Shown here: piece by piece, positions 36,108 through 43,573 of the stretch
Position numbering within the stretch: position 1 is the first letter of the stretch
Layout: every line of letters begins with the position of its first letter
Assembly: GCA_019187195.1 (NCBI GenBank)
Contig: JABAQT010000027.1
Location: 1-64,000 of the forward strand
Direction: 5' to 3'
Origin: Bryobacteraceae bacterium
GTDB lineage: Bacteria; Acidobacteriota; Terriglobia; Bryobacterales; Bryobacteraceae
DNA length: 64,000 bases
Notes under the pieces: generated by a model
Told to the model about the DNA's origin: nothing
What the model saw: only the letters and a program-made list of their open reading frames with translations
Databases searched by the model: none
Translations under genes and position numbers: made by a program

Positions 36108-36572
36108 ATGGCAGAACAGAACGAAAAGCAGAAGGATAACCGCCCTCATCGCGAGGGTGGCGGGCGTGAAGGCGGCCCACGCGGAGATCGCGGAGATCGC
36201 GGCGGCCGTCCCGGTGGCCGTCCCGACGGCCCCCCCGAAATCGACATCGACAAGCTGATCGCCGACAGCCTCTACCTGGACAACCAGGCTCACAGCGTCG
36301 TCAGCCGCATGCGCGACATGGATTCCGGCACGCGCAGCCAGCTCCGGCGCCTGTATAACGCCGTTCGCCGCGCCTGCCGCGCGCCCGAGCCTGAACGGCA
36401 GCACCAGTTCGTCATGCTGCGCGCCCGGCTGGCTTACACCATCGCCCGCCATTCGCTCCGCAGTCTCGACACCCTGGAGAAGCTTCTCCTCCAGGTCACC
36501 CGCAAAAACGAGGTCCGCGGATATGAACGCTTCCGCGACCTCTTCGAAGCCATCGTCGCCTACAACGAGTAG
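36108..36572 (+). CDS. csm2: Csm2, type III-A small subunit, with Arg/Gly-rich N-terminal tail
   Basis: 154 residues. From about residue 45 the helical Csm2 core is clear (SRMRDMDSGTRSQLRRLYNA, MLRARLAYTIARHSL, then ending FRDLFEAIVAYNE). The first ~43 residues are low-complexity and rich in Arg, Gly, Asp and Pro (PRGDRGDRGGRPGGRPDG), absent from standard Csm2 as I know it. Csm2 lines the crRNA-target channel in the Csm complex. It lies 60 bases after cas10 and 19 before csm3. Confidence 0.88.
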   Translation: MAEQNEKQKDNRPHREGGGREGGPRGDRGDRGGRPGGRPDGPPEIDIDKLIADSLYLDNQAHSVVSRMRDMDSGTRSQLRRLYNAVRRACRAPEPERQHQFVMLRARLAYTIARHSLRSLDTLEKLLLQVTRKNEVRGYERFRDLFEAIVAYNE

Positions 36573-36591
36573 CTGGACCCAGTAGCCCATT

Positions 36592-37416
36592 ATGAGTTCC
36601 CATACCGCACAAACCGAACTGAAGTTCGCCGGCAAGCTGATCCTCGAGGCGGACCTCGTCTGCGAGACCGGCCTCCACATCGGAGCCGGCAAGGGCTCCC
36701 TCGAAATCGGTGGAGCCGATAACCCCGTGGTCAAGGACGCCTTTGGGCGCCCCTACGTGCCCGGCAGTTCCATCCGCGGCAAACTCCGCTCACTCCTCGA
36801 GCAGGCCGCCGGACTCGATCCCGCCGAAATGGTCTTCCTCTCTAAACGCAGGGGCCAGGAAGTGCGCATCCATCAAAGCGACCGCCCCGGCGACGACATC
36901 TGTATCCTCTTCGGACGCAACCCCGGACGCATGGAGCGGATGAGTGGCGAGGCAGGTGAATCCGCCTCGGCGACTCCCGCGCGCCTCACCGTCTATGACG
37001 CCCCGCTTGATCCGGAGAGCATCACCGCGCAGATGCGCGAGAACCTCGACGACGAGCTCACCGAGGTGAAAAGCGAGAACGCCGTCGACCGCATCACCTC
37101 GCAAGCCAATCCGCGGACCCTCGAACGTGTGCCCGCCGGCGCGCGCTTCCGCGTCCGCATGGTGCTCGATATCCTGTGCGAGGAAGACAAGGAACTCCCC
37201 GCGCGCCTCGCCGAAGGCCTCCGCATGATGGAAGATGACAGCCTCGGCGGCGGCGGCTCCCGCGGCAACGGCCGCATCCGCTTCTCCGGCGTTCGCGCCG
37301 CCTGGCGCGGCAGATCCTATTACAGCGAAGGAGCCGCGGAAACCGAACTTCTCACCGCCGCCGATTCAGCCGGGTTGCTCAACCTTTGCCGGAACATCGC
37401 GGCTCAACTCGTGTAA
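36592..37416 (+). CDS. csm3: Csm3, Cas7-family backbone RNase of the Csm complex
   Basis: 274 residues. The RAMP features are strong: GLHIGAGKGSLEIGGADNPV, the segment DAFGRPYVPGSSIRGKLRS, the later AVDRITSQANPRTLERV and the C-terminal glycine-rich loop SLGGGGSRGNGRIRF. Asp43 in GGADNPV aligns with the target-RNA cleaving Asp (D33 in S. thermophilus Csm3), so target RNA cleavage is expected to be kept. It forms the backbone that holds the crRNA. It is spaced 12 bases before csm4. Confidence 0.95.
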   Translation: MSSHTAQTELKFAGKLILEADLVCETGLHIGAGKGSLEIGGADNPVVKDAFGRPYVPGSSIRGKLRSLLEQAAGLDPAEMVFLSKRRGQEVRIHQSDRPGDDICILFGRNPGRMERMSGEAGESASATPARLTVYDAPLDPESITAQMRENLDDELTEVKSENAVDRITSQANPRTLERVPAGARFRVRMVLDILCEEDKELPARLAEGLRMMEDDSLGGGGSRGNGRIRFSGVRAAWRGRSYYSEGAAETELLTAADSAGLLNLCRNIAAQLV

Positions 37417-37428
37417 CGAAGCGAACCC

Positions 37429-38502
37429 ATGCTGCCCGGCCTCCTGGTCAAACTCCGTCCCACCACGCCTTGGCGCGTCGCGCCCGAATCCGGTGCGCGC
37501 GAACGGTCCGGCTCTGTCTATCATAGCGATAACCTGTTTTCTGCCATCACTCTAGCGATGAAACAGCTCGGCTTGCTCGAGGACTGGCTCACCGCCGCCG
37601 TGGCCGAATCTCCCGCCGTCCGCTTCAGCTCCTGCTACCCCTTCCTCGAGGAAACCCTCTACATCGTCCCCCCGCGTAACCTCTGGCCGCCTCCGCCATC
37701 CTCCCGTGTCCGCTGGAAAGGGGCCCGCTTCGTCCCCGTTCCGGTCGTCGAAACCCTTGTCAAGGACCCCGAGGCCCGCATCCGTGAGGACGAGGGCTGG
37801 GTCGTCGACGCCGAAAGCGAGTGCCTCCTCCGCCCACCCAGGTCCGGCAAGACCCAGGGTCCCTTCCGCATCGGCCTCCGCCGTTCGGTGGCCGTCGACC
37901 GCCTCACCGGAACCCCCGCGGATCCCGTCATCACCGCCTGCCTCGAATTCGCCCCGGATGCCGGCCTCTGGTTCGCCGCCGCCTTCGCCAACGAGGAAGC
38001 CCGGCAACGCTGGTCCGCTCCCCTCCAGGCGGCTCTCCGCCTGCTCGCCGATTCCGGCTTCGGCGGGGAGCGATCCCGCGGCTGGGGCCGCTCCGATGCC
38101 CCGTTGTTTACCGAAGGTCTCTTCCCGGATCTCCTCATGAGCCCCCCGAACGTCGCTCCCCAGGCCGTCGAACCAACCGAACCCAGCGCCGAAGCGCCTC
38201 CCCCCGCGCCCGTCGAAACCGCCTACTGGCTCCTCTCCCTCTTCAGCCCCTCATCCTCTGATTCCGTCGATTGGAACCGTGGAGCCTACTCCGTTCTCGA
38301 ACGCGAGGGCCGCACCGAAAGCCCCCAGCGCCATGGCGAGCGGAAACGTTCGCTTCGCATGGTCGGTGAAGGTTCCGTCCTTCTCGCCGCTGCTCCTCCG
38401 GTCGGATCCGCTCCCGATGTAGCCCCCGAAGGCTTCCCGCATCCCGTCTACCGCGCCGGCTTCGCTCTCGCAATCCCCATCATGTGGCGGGCCTCGGCAT
38501 GA
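37429..38502 (+). CDS. csm4: Csm4, Cas5-family subunit
   Basis: 357 residues. Cas5/Csm4 features: VYHSDNLFSAITLAMKQLG near the N-terminus, the Gly-rich loop SGFGGERSRGWGRSD in the middle, and a C-terminal RAMP half (ETAYWLLSLFSPSSSD, HPVYRAGFALAI). A Pro/Ala-rich linker (residues ~240-262) joins the two halves. Csm4 binds the crRNA 5' tag and anchors Cas10. Its TGA overlaps the csm5 start as ATGA, indicating translational coupling. Confidence 0.9.
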   Translation: MLPGLLVKLRPTTPWRVAPESGARERSGSVYHSDNLFSAITLAMKQLGLLEDWLTAAVAESPAVRFSSCYPFLEETLYIVPPRNLWPPPPSSRVRWKGARFVPVPVVETLVKDPEARIREDEGWVVDAESECLLRPPRSGKTQGPFRIGLRRSVAVDRLTGTPADPVITACLEFAPDAGLWFAAAFANEEARQRWSAPLQAALRLLADSGFGGERSRGWGRSDAPLFTEGLFPDLLMSPPNVAPQAVEPTEPSAEAPPPAPVETAYWLLSLFSPSSSDSVDWNRGAYSVLEREGRTESPQRHGERKRSLRMVGEGSVLLAAAPPVGSAPDVAPEGFPHPVYRAGFALAIPIMWRASA

Positions 38503-39614
38503 AGTATCGGGTCTCCTGTCTCACGCCAGTCCTCGTGGGCGACGGCCAGAAGCTTTCCCCCATCGATTACATGGTCTGGAAGGACCACGTGAACGTCCTC
38601 GACCAGCGCCGCATCATCAAGCTGCTCGCCAAGGGGCCACGCCTCGACAGCTACCTCAACCAGGTCCGCCGCGCCGAGAAACTCGACTTCGCCAGTTGGG
38701 GCGGCTTCGCCCAGAACTTTGCCGGACGCCGCATCCCCTTCGAGCACTCGAGCCTCACCGCCATCTGGGAAAAGCAGCGCGCCGACACCCTCTTCATCCC
38801 CACCTTCGCCTCCGGAGCCGCGGGGCCCTACCTTCCGGCTTCCGCCCTCCGTGGAGCGCTCCACACCGCCTATCTCTCCTCCCGCTGGACTGACCAGATT
38901 TGGAAACAGTTGGAGGACAAGATCCAGGGCGACCGCCTCCCCCGCCGTCCGGCCGAACCCGCCGAGGATGCCGCGATCGGCCTCAACGGCCACAGCCGCA
39001 TGCGTTCCTTCGCCATCGCCGACTCCTCCCCAGCCGGAGCCATCGCCATGAAGGTCTACATGCTCCGCACCAGCACCCTCGCCGCCCGCGGCCAGGGCCG
39101 CTACGAACTAGGCTGGAAGCCCGCGCCTTATTTCTGCGAAATGGCGCCTCCCGGCTCGGCCTTCGAGGGGTCCTGGTCGGAAAAGACCTTCCTCAGCCAC
39201 CCCGAGGTGCTTCGCGCCCTCCGCTGGCGCGAGGTCATCAGCACCCGCGCGCTCCTCGACGCGGCCAATCACTTCGCCGCCAGGGTCCTCGCCATCCACC
39301 GTCAGTACGCCGCCACCACGGGCCTCCAGCAGTTGGACCGCGGCCTCGCCGCCCTCGAATCCACCCTCGCCTCCATTCGCGACTCCGGAGCCTCGTCCTG
39401 CCTCCTCGCCATCGGTTGGGGCGCCGGTTTCCTCTCGAAGTCCGCCTGCCCCGACACCGGTCATGAGACCTGCCGCCGGATCCTGCGCCAGATGCCCGTC
39501 TACAGCCGCGCCATTCAGACCGGTCTCCCGTTCCCGAAAACCCGCCGTATTGTCTTCGAAGCCGGTGAACCGGCCTCCCTGCCCGGCTGGGTCCTGCTCG
39601 AAGTGAACCCTTGA
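38499..39614 (+). CDS. csm5: Csm5, Cas7-like subunit capping the crRNA 3' end
   Basis: 371 residues from ATG 38499, which overlaps the csm4 stop (ATGA); a GTG-type start 15 bases upstream is not needed. Family features: MKYRVSCLTPVLVGDGQKLS at the start, YLPASALRGALHTAYLS (the RAMP G-loop-like helix) and the C-terminal SLLAIGWGAGFLSKS-type region (here LLAIGWGAGFLSKSACPD). Csm5 helps crRNA 3' maturation and complex assembly. It is the last csm gene; no csm6 or cas6 follows. Confidence 0.9.
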   Translation: MKYRVSCLTPVLVGDGQKLSPIDYMVWKDHVNVLDQRRIIKLLAKGPRLDSYLNQVRRAEKLDFASWGGFAQNFAGRRIPFEHSSLTAIWEKQRADTLFIPTFASGAAGPYLPASALRGALHTAYLSSRWTDQIWKQLEDKIQGDRLPRRPAEPAEDAAIGLNGHSRMRSFAIADSSPAGAIAMKVYMLRTSTLAARGQGRYELGWKPAPYFCEMAPPGSAFEGSWSEKTFLSHPEVLRALRWREVISTRALLDAANHFAARVLAIHRQYAATTGLQQLDRGLAALESTLASIRDSGASSCLLAIGWGAGFLSKSACPDTGHETCRRILRQMPVYSRAIQTGLPFPKTRRIVFEAGEPASLPGWVLLEVNP

Positions 39615-39732
39615 CTTCATTCGTGCTAATCTTCTAGGTAGTTACTAAGCCCTTGTTCTGGGCAAACTCGGCCACGCCCGCGGCTTCGGAGGATTGCGCG
39701 GAAGTTCCTCTTCTTCCGTAAACGGCTCGAAT

Positions 39733-40620
39733 ATGTACAACGCCTTCTTCGGCTTCAAGGAAAGTCCCTTTAACCTGAGTCCGGATCCTGCCTTCCTTTA
39801 CCGCAGTCACGTCCATGAGGAGGCGTTGGCCAATCTCATCTACGGCGTCCAGACTCGGAAAGGCTTCATCGTCCTCACCGGCGAAGTCGGTACCGGCAAG
39901 ACCACGCTTCTCGAATGTCTCCGCGACTTCCTGGATACCCAGTTCATCGAGTTCGCCTTCGTTTTCAACAGCCGCATCACCAGCGACCAGTTCTTTGAAA
40001 TGATCGCCTACGACCTCGATCTGCGCTGTAATCGCAACTCGAAGACCGAGGTCCTCTTCGCGTTGAACCATCTGCTTCTGCAGCAGGCAAGCGAGAACCG
40101 CACCACGGTCCTGATCGTGGATGAATCGCACAACCTCGAATGGGAAGTGCTCGAGGAGATCCGCCTGCTCGGCAACCTCGAGAACCGCCGCGGTAAGCTT
40201 ATCCAGATCATCCTCGCCGGGCAGCCCGAACTCGATCGCAAACTCGACGCGCCCAACCTCCGCCAGCTCAAGCAGCGCATCGTCCTGCGCTGCAACCTGC
40301 AACCTTTCCGCGAGGACGAAACCGTCGCCTACGTCAATTTCCGCCTCGAGAAGGCCGGCATGCACGAACAGACGGTCTTCCCCGTGGATCTCCTGCTCGA
40401 AGTCCACGCCCGCTCACAGGGCATCCCCCGCGTCATCAACGCCGTTTGCGACAACCTGTTGCTCACCACCTTCGCCTTGGAACAGCAGGTGGCCACCATC
40501 GCCATGCTTGATGAAGTGTGCCGCGACATGCGCCTTGAATGGCCCGGACGGCGCACGCGCGGCGAACGCGGACGCTACCCGAGCGAGCACTACGACTCCA
40601 TCGTCACCCGCGGAGACTGA
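39733..40620 (+). CDS. ExeA/GspA-type AAA+ ATPase
   Basis: 295 residues from ATG 39733, the start that gives MYNAFFGFKESPFNLSPDP, the characteristic ExeA/MshM opening. Walker A is GEVGTGKTTLLECL, Walker B TVLIVDESHNLEWEVLEEI, sensor-1-like IQIILAGQPELDRKL, and the arginine-rich C-terminal helical lid ends QGIPRVINAVCDNLL. Homologues assist secretion or pilus assembly, or act in transposition (TniB-like). No secretion or transposon gene is adjacent, and it follows the csm operon after 118 bases on the same strand. A link to the csm system is open. Confidence 0.85.
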   Translation: MYNAFFGFKESPFNLSPDPAFLYRSHVHEEALANLIYGVQTRKGFIVLTGEVGTGKTTLLECLRDFLDTQFIEFAFVFNSRITSDQFFEMIAYDLDLRCNRNSKTEVLFALNHLLLQQASENRTTVLIVDESHNLEWEVLEEIRLLGNLENRRGKLIQIILAGQPELDRKLDAPNLRQLKQRIVLRCNLQPFREDETVAYVNFRLEKAGMHEQTVFPVDLLLEVHARSQGIPRVINAVCDNLLLTTFALEQQVATIAMLDEVCRDMRLEWPGRRTRGERGRYPSEHYDSIVTRGD

Positions 40621-40645
40621 CCGCCGGACGGAACAAACAGGAAAA

Positions 40646-40677
40646 ACCCGCCTGGAATGCCGCCAGGCGGGTCTTTT
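40646..40677. terminator. Bidirectional Rho-independent terminator
   Basis: ACCCGCCTGG (40646-40655) pairs perfectly with CCAGGCGGGT (40663-40672) around a seven-base loop. CTTTT follows on the plus strand, and the five A residues before the stem (40642-40646) give a T run on the minus strand, so it serves both the AAA ATPase gene and trxA. Confidence 0.92.
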
Positions 40678-40700
40678 CTGAATCGCTTCCCGAACCGGAC

Positions 40701-41030
40701 TTACAGATGGCTGTCCAGCATCTTCTGGATGTCGGCTTTACCGGTCGCGCCCACACGCTGCTCCACCACCTGTCCGCCCTTGAACAGCAGCAGCGTGGGA
40801 ATCCCGCGGATGTTATACCGCATGGCGCTGCCCGGGTTGTCGTCCACGTTCAGCTTCCCCACCTTCACCTTGCCCGAATAATCCGTGGCCAGGGCGTCCA
40901 CCGTGGGACTCATCATGCGGCATGGACCGCACCATTCCGCCCAGAAGTCCACCAGCACCGGAACGTCCGACTTGAGCACATCCGTGTCCCAGCCGGAATC
41001 CGTGAATGTCAGCGTGTTGTCACCAGCCAT
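40701..41030 (-). CDS. trxA: Thioredoxin
   Basis: 109 residues from ATG 41030, the standard thioredoxin length. The redox motif is WCGPC at 33-37 (FWAEWCGPCRMMSP), the cis-proline loop is IRGIPTLLLFKGG, and the C-terminus has the usual alpha helix. It reduces cytoplasmic disulfides. It lies 50 bases downstream of glgA on the same strand; an upstream extension into that gap is rejected. Confidence 0.97.
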   Translation of the reverse strand: MAGDNTLTFTDSGWDTDVLKSDVPVLVDFWAEWCGPCRMMSPTVDALATDYSGKVKVGKLNVDDNPGSAMRYNIRGIPTLLLFKGGQVVEQRVGATGKADIQKMLDSHL

Positions 41031-41080
41031 TGTTCTTGTGTTTCTCCAAACTCCATAGATGCAATCCGCCGCAAAAGGAT

Positions 41081-42502
41081 TCAGCCCGCCACCATTCGGT
41101 ACAGGTCGCTGTAGGCGGCCGCGGATGACTCCCACGAGTAGTCCCGGCCCATTGCCTCCACCTGCATCTTCTTCCATCTCTCGCGATCCACCGCATATAC
41201 CGTAAGGGCTTCCCGCAGCGCTCCCAACATGGCGTCGGAGGAATAGGAACGGAACTTGAATCCTGTGCTTTCATCTATCGTATCATCCAGCCCGCCAGTG
41301 GCGTGGACGATGGGCAGCGTCCCGTATCGCAGACTGTACATCTGATTCAGCCCGCAAGGCTCATAATGGCTGGGCATCAGAAACATGTCCGCCCCCGCCT
41401 CGATCTTATGCGCCAGCCGGTTGTTGAACCCTATATACACTCCGAACTTATCCGGACGCGCGTCCGCCAATGCCCGGAACAGCCGCTCATACTGCTGTTC
41501 CCCTGATCCGAGAACCGCCACCTTGATATCCCAGTTCACCAGGTCGTAGGCTACCGGGGCGATCAGGTCGAAGCCCTTCTGCGCCGCCAGCCGCGACACG
41601 ATGCCGATCACCGGAACCTCGGGCCTATCCGCCGGCAGGCCCATGGTTCCAAGCAGTTCCATCTTGCACTGTTCCTTCCCGCGCAGGTCCGAAGCCGAGT
41701 AGTTGGCCGCGATGTAATGATCCCTTTCGGGATTCCAATCGTGATAGTCCACTCCGTTCAGGATTCCCCTCAAGTGCCCCGATCGGGCCCTCAATAGACC
41801 ATCAAGTCCGAATCCGTGTTCCGGAGTCTGGATCTCGCGCGCGTACGTGGGACTTACCGTCGTTACGTAATCCGCATAGACAATGCCGCCCTTGAGCAGG
41901 TTGATGTTGCCGTAGAACTCGAGCAGGTCTTCCCGGAAGAGCCACTCCGGCAGCCCCAGCCACCACAGCCGGTCCTTGCTGAAGATTCCCTGGTAGCCCA
42001 TATTATGGATGGTGAACACCGTCTTCACGCCCGTGAACGTCGGATCATTGGCGAAATACTGCTTCAGATAGACGGGCAGCAATGCGGCCTGCCAGTCATG
42101 GCAGTGAATGATATCCGGGCGGAACAGACGGCGCGCCACGCCAAGCCCCGCGTGGCACAGCGCGGCAAACCGTGTGAAGTTGTCCCAGTAGTCGACTCCC
42201 CCGGAAGAGTAAAGACCGTCTCTGTCGAAGAACTCCGGCGCATCCACCAGGTAATAGGTGACGCCCTTCCGCTCGAGCGCGTGGATGTCAGCCGCATACC
42301 GCCCCGGTCCGATCCATAACGGCATCCGCTCCTGCACACAGCGCGCGCCATCGAGCGGAGCGTTCCGGTAGCGCGGCACAACCACCGCCACCTCCTCCCC
42401 CCGCGCGGCGAGCGCCGCCGGCAATGCGCCCATTACGTCGGCCAAGCCCCCCGTTTTCGAGAAAGGAGTGGCCTCCGAGGCTACCATCAGAATTCGAGAC
42501 AT
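41081..42502 (-). CDS. glgA: Glycogen synthase, GT5
   Basis: 473 residues, normal for bacterial ADP-glucose-dependent glycogen synthase. The KTGGL nucleotide-sugar site is in PFSKTGGLADVMGALP near the N-terminus; the catalytic-domain segments HDWQAALLPVYLKQYF, VFTIHNMGYQGIF and the GT-B C-terminal loop ADMFLMPSHYEPCGLNQMY are all present. It extends alpha-1,4-glucan chains. Divergent from the CsgG-like gene; probably co-transcribed with trxA. Confidence 0.96.
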   Translation of the reverse strand: MSRILMVASEATPFSKTGGLADVMGALPAALAARGEEVAVVVPRYRNAPLDGARCVQERMPLWIGPGRYAADIHALERKGVTYYLVDAPEFFDRDGLYSSGGVDYWDNFTRFAALCHAGLGVARRLFRPDIIHCHDWQAALLPVYLKQYFANDPTFTGVKTVFTIHNMGYQGIFSKDRLWWLGLPEWLFREDLLEFYGNINLLKGGIVYADYVTTVSPTYAREIQTPEHGFGLDGLLRARSGHLRGILNGVDYHDWNPERDHYIAANYSASDLRGKEQCKMELLGTMGLPADRPEVPVIGIVSRLAAQKGFDLIAPVAYDLVNWDIKVAVLGSGEQQYERLFRALADARPDKFGVYIGFNNRLAHKIEAGADMFLMPSHYEPCGLNQMYSLRYGTLPIVHATGGLDDTIDESTGFKFRSYSSDAMLGALREALTVYAVDRERWKKMQVEAMGRDYSWESSAAAYSDLYRMVAG

Positions 42503-42562
42503 GTCGAAGAGATTGTACTTCTACCCACCCCTCCAGTGCCTCTACCAGGCTTCGTGAGCCGT

Positions 42563-42583
42563 TATAATACCTTCAGTTGGAGG
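42563..42583 (+). promoter_or_regulatory. -10 box and ribosome-binding site of the CsgG-like gene
   Basis: A perfect TATAAT lies at 42563-42568 and GGAGG at 42579-42583, five bases before ATG 42589. No good -35 match is seen. The leader would be only about 15 bases. Confidence 0.6.
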
Positions 42584-42588
42584 TTGCG

Positions 42589-43563
42589 ATGAACAGATGC
42601 TGTCTGGGCCTGATCTGCCTTGTCCTCACCATGCTTCCGCTGAGCGCCCAGGAGCGTAAGCGCCGCGTGGCCGTGGTGAACTTCGATTACTCCACCGTTT
42701 CCAATTACGTCTACTCGATCTTCAATACCAATGTGGACATCGGCAAAGGCGTTGCCGATCTGATGGTGGACCAGCTTGTCGCCGACGGAGCCTTCCAGGT
42801 CTATGAGCGCAAGGCGATGGAAAAGGTCCTCGCCGAGCAGAACTTCTCCAACAGCGACCGCGCCAACCCCACCTCCGCCGCGCGCATCGGCCAGTTGATC
42901 GGAGTCGACGCCATCATCATGGGCAGCATTACGCAATTCGGCCGTGATGACAGGAAGACGGAGATCGGCGCCATCGGACGCATCACCGGACGGTACGGAA
43001 TCAGCGGCATCGGCAAGAAGGAGTCAAAGGCGGTGGTGGGCATCAGCGCGCGCATCGTGAACGTCGATACCGGCGAAGTGGTGGTTACCGCCACCGGCAA
43101 CGGCGAATCCAGCCGCTCCGGCACTGCCCTGCTCGGATCCGGAGGCGGCACAAGCGGCTCCGGGGGCGGCTACGCCGACATGACCAGCAATAACTTCGCC
43201 GGCACTCTCATCGGCGAGGCCGTAAAGAAAGCGGTTGTCTCCACCGCCCGCCAACTGGACTCCTCGGCGAGCCGTGTCCCCGTTCGCACCATCCGCCTCC
43301 AGGGGCTTGTCGCCGACTTCAGCAATGGAGTCATCATCATCAACATCGGCAGCAAGGCGGGCGTCAAGACCGGCGATAAGTTCGAAATCGCGCGCGCCGG
43401 CCGTGAGATCACCGATCCGGCCACCGGGCGCGTGATCAAGCGCATCACGGATCACCTCGGCGAAGTCGTCATCACGCAGGTGGACGAGCTTTCCGCCACC
43501 GGCAAGTTCACCGGCAGCGGCGATCCACGCGTCGGCGACATGGCGCGTACCCCCGAAAACTAA
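42589..43563 (+). CDS. CsgG/LpoB-like secreted protein
   Basis: 324 residues from ATG 42589, placed by GGAGG five bases upstream. Leader MNRCCLGLICLVLTMLPLSA. The core matches CsgG/LpoB-type curli-assembly domain: RVAVVNFDYSTVSNYVYSIF, IGKGVADLMVDQLV, AFQVYERKAMEKVLAEQ, IGQLIGVDAIIMGSITQF, AVVGISARIVNVDTGEV. A Gly/Ser-rich loop (residues ~188-202) and a C-terminal FlgT-like beta domain (GVIIINIGSKAGVKTGDKFE) follow. Likely periplasmic. The next gene, a Ser/Thr kinase, starts 10 bases later. Confidence 0.85.
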   Translation: MNRCCLGLICLVLTMLPLSAQERKRRVAVVNFDYSTVSNYVYSIFNTNVDIGKGVADLMVDQLVADGAFQVYERKAMEKVLAEQNFSNSDRANPTSAARIGQLIGVDAIIMGSITQFGRDDRKTEIGAIGRITGRYGISGIGKKESKAVVGISARIVNVDTGEVVVTATGNGESSRSGTALLGSGGGTSGSGGGYADMTSNNFAGTLIGEAVKKAVVSTARQLDSSASRVPVRTIRLQGLVADFSNGVIIINIGSKAGVKTGDKFEIARAGREITDPATGRVIKRITDHLGEVVITQVDELSATGKFTGSGDPRVGDMARTPEN

Positions 43564-43573
43564 AGGACTCCCC

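Noticed and set aside
39615..39732. CRISPR array or leader downstream of csm5
   Set aside because: The 118-base gap holds no direct repeat; gaps on both sides of the csm operon were read for 25-40 base repeats and none was found.
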